Position numbers and translations under genes: made by a program. The notes below the pieces were generated by a model. That model worked only from the letters and a program-made list of their open reading frames with translations. It searched no databases and was not told the DNA's origin. DNA of 15,887 bases from Paracoccaceae bacterium. Its GTDB lineage: Bacteria > Pseudomonadota > Alphaproteobacteria > Rhodobacterales > Rhodobacteraceae. Shown here in pieces: positions 6,417-12,319 of the stretch (positions are counted from its first letter, which is position 1; each line of letters begins with the position of its first letter). The stretch lies in contig QKHF01000263.1 of NCBI GenBank assembly GCA_003250135.1, forward strand, positions 1-15,887. The letters are read 5' to 3'.

Positions 6417-8158
6417 GGTCTGGAACGCCCTTGGCCCTTCTGCGCCACTTCCCCACGGACTGGAACGTGGAGCATCGCCTGCAGGGCCGCGTCGACCGGC
6501 CATTGACCGCAGGCTCGCTGGCCGAACTGGCCCGCCTCGCCCTGCCTGCGCCATGGGATGCGGCGCGCGTCATCGCCAGCCCATTGACCCGCGCCGTGCG
6601 GACCGCCGAGGCGCTGACGAGCGGCCCGGTCCCCACCGACCCCCGGTTGATCGAGCTGGAATGGGGCCAGTGGGAGGGCAAGCGCGGCGCAGACCTGCTG
6701 GCTGACCCAAACAGCGGATTTCGCCCGGTCGAGGACTGGGGTTGGGAGTGCCGCCCGCCCGGCGGCGAGAGCCCGCAGGATGCATGGGACAGGGTGCGGC
6801 CCGCTCTGGCCGAGATCGCGGCGGACGGCCGGCCCACGGTTCTGGTGATCCACCGCGGACTGATCCGGGTGATCCTGGCGAAAGCCTGGGGCTGGAATTT
6901 CGACCGTCCAGAGCCTTTCAGGATCAAGAAGGCCAAGCTCTGCCCCCAAGCTCTGCCCGGTATTGCTGGACCCGAACGGACATCCACGCGATCCCGCCCC
7001 GATCTTGCCGCTGGTCGAGCGCGGCGCATGAAGGCGCTGATCCTCTCCACCCACCTGATGGGCTCGGGCCATCTGGTGCGGGCCGCGGCGCTGGCGCGCG
7101 GCTTGAACGCCAGGGGTTGGGAGACGCTTCTGATCACTGGCGGACGCCCGATCCCGCATCTCGACCTCGGCGGTCTGGAGGTTCTTCAGCTTCCGCCCGT
7201 CGCCTCGGACGGGCTGGACTATAAGACACTGCTGGATACGGAGGGGGCACCGGTCTCGGACGCGCTGCTGGAGGCGCGGCGTTCCGCGATCCTCGCCGCC
7301 TTCGACTGGTTCCGGCCCGACGCCGTGATCACCGAGCTGTTCCCCTTCGGCCGGCGCATGTTGGCGGCCGAGTTCGAGGCCCTGATATCAGCGGCTCATG
7401 CCGCCTCGCCGCGCCCTGCGATCCTGTGCTCGGTGCGGGACGTGCCCGAGCCGCCGAAGAAGCCCGGTCGGGCCGCGGACGCAGAGGCGCGCCTCAGCCG
7501 GTTCTACGACGCCGTGCTGGTCCATGGCGAGGCGGACGGCGCGTTCGAAGCTGCGTGGCCTTGCTCAGAGCCCGTCCAAGCGATGCTCCGCCAAACCGGT
7601 TATATCGCCGATCCCCTTCCCGCCGCGACGCCGGAAGGCGCTGGCGCTGGCGAAGTGCTGGTCGCGGTCGGCGGCGGCGCGCTCGGGCGGCGGTTGCTGT
7701 CTGTCGCGTCTGAAGCGGCCACGCGGTCGCACCGGCCTTGGCGCCTGCTGGTCGGCGGTGCGGACGCAGTCGAAGCGGCGGCGCGGCTGTCCGGCCCGAA
7801 CCTGATCGCCGAGCCCGCCCGGCCGGATTATCGCGAGATGCTCCAGCGCGCCGCCTGCTCGGTCAGCCTCTGCGGCTACAACACCGCGCTCGACCTGATC
7901 CAGTCGGGCGTCCCGTCGGTCGTGGTCCCGATGGAGGAGGCAGGCGAGCAGGAGCAACTGATCCGCGCCACAGCCCTCGCCCGCCGCAAGCAGGTCTCGC
8001 TGCTGCGCGAAGCCGAGGCGACGCCCGACACGCTGGCGAAAGCTGTGGAGACCGCCATCGCCGCAGGCCCTGCAGCGCCGCAGGCGGTCGAGGGCGCGGC
8101 GCGCGCCGCCGAAATCATCGCAGCGGAAGTCGCGAAACTAAGGTCTGCTCAGGAATAG
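6410..8158 (+). CDS. Histidine phosphatase read through into MurG-like glycosyltransferase (frameshift fusion, 582 aa)
   Basis: As the sequence stands this is one open frame. Residues 1-179 are a histidine phosphatase (phosphoglycerate mutase-like): LLRHFPTDWN (10-19) with the catalytic R12-H13, SPLTRAVRTAEAL (57-69), ELEWGQWEGK (82-91) with the acidic residue, and VIHRGLIR (146-153) with the second His at 148. RHF replaces the usual RHG. Residues 180-206 are a low-complexity Arg/Pro-rich linker, which I interpret as an out-of-frame reading of the phosphatase 3' end. Residues 207-582 are the glycosyltransferase described separately. A perfect 13-bp tandem duplication sits exactly where homology ends. 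Removing one copy gives a phosphatase of about 202 residues ending in a TGA that overlaps the glycosyltransferase ATG, matching the overlap style of the whole operon. The ATG at 6410 overlaps the previous gene by 7 nt. The phosphatase probably dephosphorylates a sugar phosphate or lipid intermediate; this is inference from context. The fusion could be a real allele or an assembly error. Confidence 0.75.
   Translation: MVRSGTPLALLRHFPTDWNVEHRLQGRVDRPLTAGSLAELARLALPAPWDAARVIASPLTRAVRTAEALTSGPVPTDPRLIELEWGQWEGKRGADLLADPNSGFRPVEDWGWECRPPGGESPQDAWDRVRPALAEIAADGRPTVLVIHRGLIRVILAKAWGWNFDRPEPFRIKKAKLCPQALPGIAGPERTSTRSRPDLAAGRARRMKALILSTHLMGSGHLVRAAALARGLNARGWETLLITGGRPIPHLDLGGLEVLQLPPVASDGLDYKTLLDTEGAPVSDALLEARRSAILAAFDWFRPDAVITELFPFGRRMLAAEFEALISAAHAASPRPAILCSVRDVPEPPKKPGRAADAEARLSRFYDAVLVHGEADGAFEAAWPCSEPVQAMLRQTGYIADPLPAATPEGAGAGEVLVAVGGGALGRRLLSVASEAATRSHRPWRLLVGGADAVEAAARLSGPNLIAEPARPDYREMLQRAACSVSLCGYNTALDLIQSGVPSVVVPMEEAGEQEQLIRATALARRKQVSLLREAEATPDTLAKAVETAIAAGPAAPQAVEGAARAAEIIAAEVAKLRSAQE
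6933..6958 (+). repeat. Perfect 13-bp tandem duplication causing a frameshift
   Basis: Two identical, directly adjacent copies of CCAAGCTCTGCCC occupy 6933-6945 and 6946-6958. Neither edge extends the repeat by another base. The array lies in codons 175-183 of the histidine phosphatase frame, and its one extra copy changes the frame by +1. The junction also makes a run of five C. Slippage that loses a copy, or loss of one base within this region, would restore the original downstream frame. Confidence 0.95.
6959..7031 (+). pseudogene. Displaced native 3' end of the histidine phosphatase gene
   Basis: Read in the frame +1 to the current ORF, this stretch encodes about 22 residues beginning VLLDPNG and ending PLVERGA, then TGA at 7029-7031. 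That looks like an ordinary phosphatase C-terminus. Its stop forms an ATGA overlap with the ATG of the next gene at 7028, the same junction type as genes 2/3. In the ORF actually open here the same bases encode an Arg-rich linker. This is strong circumstantial evidence that the separate-gene arrangement is ancestral. Confidence 0.75.
7028..8158 (+). CDS. MurG-like GT-B glycosyltransferase (cassette gene 5; currently 3' half of the fused ORF)
   Basis: This 376-residue module is a paralogue of cassette gene 1. It has STHLMGSGHLVRAAALARGL (8-27) with the GSGH loop, FRPDAVITE (95-103), SVRDVPEPP (135-143), a TGYIADP turn (190-196), VAVGGGALGRR (212-222), the donor segment CGYNTALDL (282-290) and QEQLIRA (308-314). 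The order and spacing match gene 1 (GLGH, FQPDMIIVD, GLRDV, TGYL, GGGGDG, GYNTFCE, EQLIRA). It is predicted to be a cytoplasmic, membrane-peripheral nucleotide-sugar transferase. As a separate gene it would start at ATG 7028, coupled by ATGA to the phosphatase stop. There is no good independent Shine-Dalgarno sequence just upstream, so loss of that coupling by the duplication should either produce a fusion protein or lower its synthesis. It ends with TAG at 8158, overlapping the convergent ABC permease by 10 nt. Confidence 0.85.
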   Translation: MKALILSTHLMGSGHLVRAAALARGLNARGWETLLITGGRPIPHLDLGGLEVLQLPPVASDGLDYKTLLDTEGAPVSDALLEARRSAILAAFDWFRPDAVITELFPFGRRMLAAEFEALISAAHAASPRPAILCSVRDVPEPPKKPGRAADAEARLSRFYDAVLVHGEADGAFEAAWPCSEPVQAMLRQTGYIADPLPAATPEGAGAGEVLVAVGGGALGRRLLSVASEAATRSHRPWRLLVGGADAVEAAARLSGPNLIAEPARPDYREMLQRAACSVSLCGYNTALDLIQSGVPSVVVPMEEAGEQEQLIRATALARRKQVSLLREAEATPDTLAKAVETAIAAGPAAPQAVEGAARAAEIIAAEVAKLRSAQE

Positions 8159-9303
8159 GGGTCCATCGCGTCGCGCAATCCGTCGCCGAGGAAGTTGAAC
8201 GCGAGCACCACCATGATCACCGGCACCAGTGGCAGGGTGATCCACGGGTAGATCGTCACCGCGGTCAGATTCAGCGCATCGTTCAGCATCAAACCCCAGC
8301 TGACCGCGGGTGGGCGCAGGCCGAGACCGAGGAACGACAGCGCCGTCTCACCGAGGATCATGCCGGGTATCGACAGCGTGGCCGAGGCCACAAGATGGCT
8401 CATGAAATTCGGCATCATGTGCGCGCCGATGATCCGCCCCGGCGAGGCGCCCATCAGCTCGGCCGCCTTGACGTAATCCTCCTCGCGCAGCGCGAGGAAC
8501 TTGGACCGCACCGCGCGCGCCAGCCCCGGCCAGTCCAGAAGGCCAAGGATGATGGAGATCATGAAGAACACCGAGACCGGCCCCCAGTTCGCCGGGATCG
8601 CGGCCGACAGCGCCAGCCAGAGCGGCAGTTCCGGCAGAGAGCGCACGATCTCGATGGCGCGCATCACGAACCAGTCGACGATGCCGCCGAAATAGCCCGC
8701 CACGCCCCCCAGCACCATGCCGATGGAGAAGGAGATGGCGATGCCGATCAGCCCGACCGTCAGGCTGAGGCGCGCGCCGTGCATGATCCGGCTGTGGATG
8801 TCCCGGCCCAGCCGGTCGGCGCCCATCAGGTGCAGCGTGCCGCCCTCGGGCGGGCAGAACAGGCGCAGATTGCTCTCCAAAACACCGAACAGGTAATATT
8901 TCGGGCCGCAATTGGCGAAGATCGGGATCGGCTCGGGCTTGTCGTAATTGGTCTCGAACTTGGCCTGGAAGGTCTCCAGATCGATGGTGGATTCGATCGG
9001 ATAGGTGACCGCGAAATGCCCGTCCGTGAGGAAGGATACGGTCTGCGGCGGCGCGTAGATGAAATCGGCGTCGCGCTGCGCCGGGGCGTAGGGCGCGATG
9101 AAGTCGATGAAGGGCAGCGCCAGATAGATCGCCACCAGATAAACGCCCGAGATCACCGCCAGCCGGTGGCGCAGAAAGCGCCGCCAGATCAGCACATAGG
9201 TCGGCGCATCGAGGTCGACCCGGTCAAGCGACTGCAGGTCCGCCTCGGCGTCATAGGCTTCGGGAGAGACGTAGTGATACTCCGCGTCGTCGTGATCCTG
9301 CAT
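8149..9303 (-). CDS. ABC transporter permease, OppC/DppC type with large periplasmic insertion
   Basis: This 384-residue inner-membrane permease has an acidic cytoplasmic N-tail (1-34), TM1 at about 48-70, and then an unusually long extracytoplasmic stretch (about 71-160, with two Cys at 132 and 150 that could pair). GADRLGRDIHSRIMHGAR at 161-178 is the OppC-type entry motif (family norm GTDxxGRD). Further TM segments lie at about 180-204, 222-236, 245-258, 305-325 and 355-372. The EAA coupling loop that docks on the ATPase is VKAAELMGASPGRIIGAH (278-295). The LGDGLRDAMDP ending is typical of the family. It is the last gene of the importer operon, 10 nt after the OppB-type gene, whose TAG stop is part of a TAGGGGGG Shine-Dalgarno-like run. 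Long first loops are known in some peptide/oligosaccharide members such as YejE-type proteins, so this is a subtype trait, not damage. Substrate unknown. Confidence 0.9.
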   Translation of the reverse strand: MQDHDDAEYHYVSPEAYDAEADLQSLDRVDLDAPTYVLIWRRFLRHRLAVISGVYLVAIYLALPFIDFIAPYAPAQRDADFIYAPPQTVSFLTDGHFAVTYPIESTIDLETFQAKFETNYDKPEPIPIFANCGPKYYLFGVLESNLRLFCPPEGGTLHLMGADRLGRDIHSRIMHGARLSLTVGLIGIAISFSIGMVLGGVAGYFGGIVDWFVMRAIEIVRSLPELPLWLALSAAIPANWGPVSVFFMISIILGLLDWPGLARAVRSKFLALREEDYVKAAELMGASPGRIIGAHMMPNFMSHLVASATLSIPGMILGETALSFLGLGLRPPAVSWGLMLNDALNLTAVTIYPWITLPLVPVIMVVLAFNFLGDGLRDAMDPYS

Positions 9304-9313
9304 GCCCGCCCCC

Positions 9314-10339
9314 CTAGTTCCGCGTCCGGGAGCTGAACCGGATACGCGGGTCCAGAAGCGCCAGAAGGATGTCCGAGATCAACATGCCGAAAAGCGTGAG
9401 CGCAGATACGAACATCAGGATGAAGCCGGAGAGGTAGAAATCCTGCGAGCGAAGGGCACCCAAGAGGGTCGGTCCGATGGTCGGCAGGCTCATCACCACC
9501 GACACCAGGACCGAGCCGGACACCAGCGACGGCAGCAGATTGCCGATATCGGCGACGAAGGGGTTCAGCGCCATCCGCAAGGGATAGCGGATCACCCGCG
9601 TGGCGTGCGGCACGCCCTTGGCCTGCGCCGTGATGACGTAGGGCTTTGACAACTCGTCCAGCAGATTCGCCCTTAAGCGCCGCACCATCGCCGCGGCCCC
9701 TGAGGTGCCGATCACGATCACCGGCACGATCAGGTGCAGGAACACCGACCACGCCTTGCCCATCCCCATCGCCTTGCCTTCGTATTCCGGGTCCATCAAC
9801 CCGCCGATCGGCAGACCCAGATAGCGGTTGCCGTAGAACAAGAGCGCCAGCGCCAGCAGGAAGTTGGGCGTCGCGAGGCCGATATAGCCGATGAACGCCG
9901 CCAGATAATCGATCCAGGTGTTCGCCTTCACCGCCGCGATCGCGCCCAGGGGAAGCGCGGTCAGATAGATGAAGAGGACCGCGGCGAGGTTGACCACCAC
10001 GGTCAGCCACAGCGTCTCGCCCACCACCTCGCCCACCGGCCGGTCGAACTCGAAGGACCAGCCGTATTCGCCCTGCAGCAGGCCGTTGAACCCCTCGGGG
10101 CCCGGCCAGACGCCCAGCCAGATCAGGTACTGCTCGGGCAGCGACTTATCGAGCGCATAGGTCTTGCGCAGGAATTCGGCCTTGGCGATCGAGGCCTCTT
10201 GCCCGGTCGCGCGCAGCTCCGCGATCTGGTTCGACAGGAAGTCGCCGGGCGGCAGGTTGATGATCGCGAACACCAGCGCCGAGACGACCACCAATGTGCC
10301 CGCCATGGTGAAAAGACGACGAATGAGAAAGCGGATCAT
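9314..10339 (-). CDS. ABC transporter permease, OppB/DppB type
   Basis: This 341-residue inner-membrane permease has TM1 at 8-28, an extracytoplasmic loop with SLPEQYLIWL (66-75) and YGWSFEFDRPV (92-102), a common OppB element, and further TM segments at about 110-134, 143-169, 197-218, 262-285 and 303-327. The EAA loop is TAQAKGVPHATRVIRY (237-252). The C-terminus DILLALLDPRIRF is the standard OppB ending. It pairs with the OppC-type permease to form the translocation channel. The start at 10339 has a good Shine-Dalgarno sequence, AGGGAG (minus strand, 10353-10348), 8 nt upstream. The 60-bp gap to the preceding binding-protein gene shows no hairpin strong enough to call a terminator, so the operon probably continues. 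Confidence 0.92.
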   Translation of the reverse strand: MIRFLIRRLFTMAGTLVVVSALVFAIINLPPGDFLSNQIAELRATGQEASIAKAEFLRKTYALDKSLPEQYLIWLGVWPGPEGFNGLLQGEYGWSFEFDRPVGEVVGETLWLTVVVNLAAVLFIYLTALPLGAIAAVKANTWIDYLAAFIGYIGLATPNFLLALALLFYGNRYLGLPIGGLMDPEYEGKAMGMGKAWSVFLHLIVPVIVIGTSGAAAMVRRLRANLLDELSKPYVITAQAKGVPHATRVIRYPLRMALNPFVADIGNLLPSLVSGSVLVSVVMSLPTIGPTLLGALRSQDFYLSGFILMFVSALTLFGMLISDILLALLDPRIRFSSRTRN

Positions 10340-10399
10340 GCGCGCCGCTCCCTGTTTATCCGCCTTTCCACACTGATGCCGCTCACCCCAGCCTCGCTC

Positions 10400-12319
10400 C
10401 TATTTCACGAAGAAGAACTCGTCCATCCGGTGCACGCCGAAATGCGCCCCCGGGTCCCAAGCGTAGAGACCCTTTTCCGGCACATTGCGCAACTTGTTCG
10501 AGGCGACCACCGGCTGCGGGGCCTGGTTGACTAGGCCGATCACGAACACCTGGTCGGCGTGGATCGCCAGCATCTCCTTCCAGATCTCCGAGCGCTCCTG
10601 GTCGGTCTTGGCGCTGCTCCACTGATCGAACAGCTCCATCAGCCGCTTGCCTTCCGGCGTGTCCGGCTCCTCGCCCGACCCGCCGCTGGTCTGGTAATAC
10701 TGACCCCATCGCGGCCACGAGAAATTGGCCTGATCGACCGGCGCCAGCTCCTGCGGCGCCGCCTCGGGCGTGGGCACGCCGTTGTTCCAGCCGAACCAGA
10801 CCGGCATCATCGACTGGCCCGCATAGGCGCGATTGCGCAGGATGTCGCGATCCAGCGGGCGGTAGATCAGCTTCACGCCGATGTCGCGCCACGTCTCGGC
10901 CACCAGTTCGAGAGCGTCGGCCTCCTCCGGGCGCTCGCCGGCGGTCTCCACGATGATCTCCACCGGGCGTCCGTCGGGCATCAGCCTTGTGCCGTCGCCG
11001 GCGCGCTGGTCGAGGCCCATCTCGTCCAGCAGGCGGTTCGCCTCGGCGGGGTCGAACTGCGCCCAGGCCTCGGCGTTCGCTTCGTCATAAAACGGGCTCT
11101 CCGGCAGGGCGGAGTTCGCCGCCGGCTTCGCCAGACCGAAGAACAGCGACTTGTTGATGATCGCCCGGTCGACGGCCAGGCTCAACGCCCGGCGGAACCG
11201 CACGTCGCGCATCACCTCGCGCCAGGCCGGGTCCTCGTAGGTCAGGTTGGGATAGAGCGCGATCTCGGACGCCACCCCGCTTTTCCAGAGATGAGTGACG
11301 TAGCCGCCGCCCTCCTCGCCCTTCTTCAGCACCGGCGCGTCGGCGAAGGACAGGCCGCGGGCCTGCAGGTCGGATTCACCCACATTCACCTTGGCGGGGA
11401 TCAGCCCGCCCGCGGCGACCGTCATGTCCACCTCGTCGATATAGGGCAGCTGGCGCCCGTCCATGTCGAAGCGATGGAAATAGGGATTGCGGCGCATCAC
11501 ATAGCGCTGCGCTCCCTTCGGCGACGTGTTCATCCAGGGCTGCAGGGTCGGCAGGTCCGGATTGTCTAAGTCGTACATGTTGTCGAGCCGGTTGTGCAGC
11601 TGAGCCCAGCCGCGCACCTTCGACTTCTCGACCATGGCCGCGATCTCGGCCGCGTCGCCGTATTTCACGTGATATTTCTTCATGAAATGGGCGGGGCGGT
11701 AGATGAACGGCGGCCGCGCCTGAGCCAGCGCGGGCAGGAAGCTGGGATTGGCGGCCGGCCATTCGAACCGGATCGTGGTCTCGTCCGTCACGGTCACATT
11801 GGGCGGCTCTCCGTTCACAAGCATGAGCGCCGGAACGCCACCGGGGCTCAGCTCCTCGTTATTGGCGACGTCCTCCCACCAGTACCGAATGTCCTCGGTC
11901 GTGAAGGGATGGCCGTCCGACCACTTGTGTCCTTTGCGAAGATGGAGCGTAAAGACGCGGCCCTCCTCCTCATCCACCGCGCGCAGGATGTCGGGGACGA
12001 GATTGTAGTGATCGTCATAGCCCACCAGCCGCGCATAGCCGTAGACAACCATCATCCGGATGTCCTTGGCGCGCCCCACGATGGTGCGGATGGTCCCGCC
12101 ATGCTGTCCGACCCGCCTGCCCTTGCCCTCGATATCCACGATCAGCGGCTCTTCGGGCGCGCGATCGGCGACCGCAGGCAATTGGCCCTCGCCGACCGGA
12201 TGCATCAGGATCGGCGTCTCAACCATGTCCAGCGCCGCGGCGCCGGAGGCGAAAACGCTCATAGCGGCCGCGCCCGCAAGCGCGGCGGCGCGGCGCGAAA
12301 GGGATGCGAGACGTGTCAT
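10400..12319 (-). CDS. ABC transporter periplasmic substrate-binding protein, family 5 (SBP_bac_5)
   Basis: This 639-residue exported binding protein has a basic n-region and hydrophobic stretch (LSRRAAALAGAAAM), with a probable signal peptidase I site after about A29 (SGAAA|LDM). There is no lipobox Cys, so it should be soluble in the periplasm. Family 5 landmarks are FTLHLRKGHKWSDGHPFTTEDI (123-144; the 'LR.g.kWsDG.P.tA.Dv' motif) and VRFRRALSLAVDR (373-385; the 'vR.Alay.id' motif). It is longer than classic DppA/OppA (about 510-540 residues), with extra sequence between residues 60-95 and 220-330, as seen in a long subfamily of Rhodobacterales/Rhizobiales binding proteins. The ligand could be a peptide, oligosaccharide or opine-like compound and cannot be decided. 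The ATG at 12319 overlaps the ATPase TGA (ATGA) and has AGGAG 6 nt upstream. Confidence 0.92.
   Translation of the reverse strand: MTRLASLSRRAAALAGAAAMSVFASGAAALDMVETPILMHPVGEGQLPAVADRAPEEPLIVDIEGKGRRVGQHGGTIRTIVGRAKDIRMMVVYGYARLVGYDDHYNLVPDILRAVDEEEGRVFTLHLRKGHKWSDGHPFTTEDIRYWWEDVANNEELSPGGVPALMLVNGEPPNVTVTDETTIRFEWPAANPSFLPALAQARPPFIYRPAHFMKKYHVKYGDAAEIAAMVEKSKVRGWAQLHNRLDNMYDLDNPDLPTLQPWMNTSPKGAQRYVMRRNPYFHRFDMDGRQLPYIDEVDMTVAAGGLIPAKVNVGESDLQARGLSFADAPVLKKGEEGGGYVTHLWKSGVASEIALYPNLTYEDPAWREVMRDVRFRRALSLAVDRAIINKSLFFGLAKPAANSALPESPFYDEANAEAWAQFDPAEANRLLDEMGLDQRAGDGTRLMPDGRPVEIIVETAGERPEEADALELVAETWRDIGVKLIYRPLDRDILRNRAYAGQSMMPVWFGWNNGVPTPEAAPQELAPVDQANFSWPRWGQYYQTSGGSGEEPDTPEGKRLMELFDQWSSAKTDQERSEIWKEMLAIHADQVFVIGLVNQAPQPVVASNKLRNVPEKGLYAWDPGAHFGVHRMDEFFFVK

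Noticed and set aside
6943..6947. Programmed ribosomal frameshift as the reason for the phosphatase frame break
   Set aside because: There is no canonical slippery heptamer or downstream pseudoknot, and the exact 13-bp duplication explains the break more simply. Slippage on the C run is kept only as a side possibility.
7738..9336. Long plus-strand frame (532 codons) across the cassette end and the OppC-type permease
   Set aside because: It overlaps two well-supported genes, and its translation is Arg/Asp/His/Gln-rich without domains; it is a codon-bias shadow.
10559..11569. Plus-strand frame opposite the binding-protein gene
   Set aside because: It is antisense to a clear family 5 binding protein and has no recognisable features or start signal.
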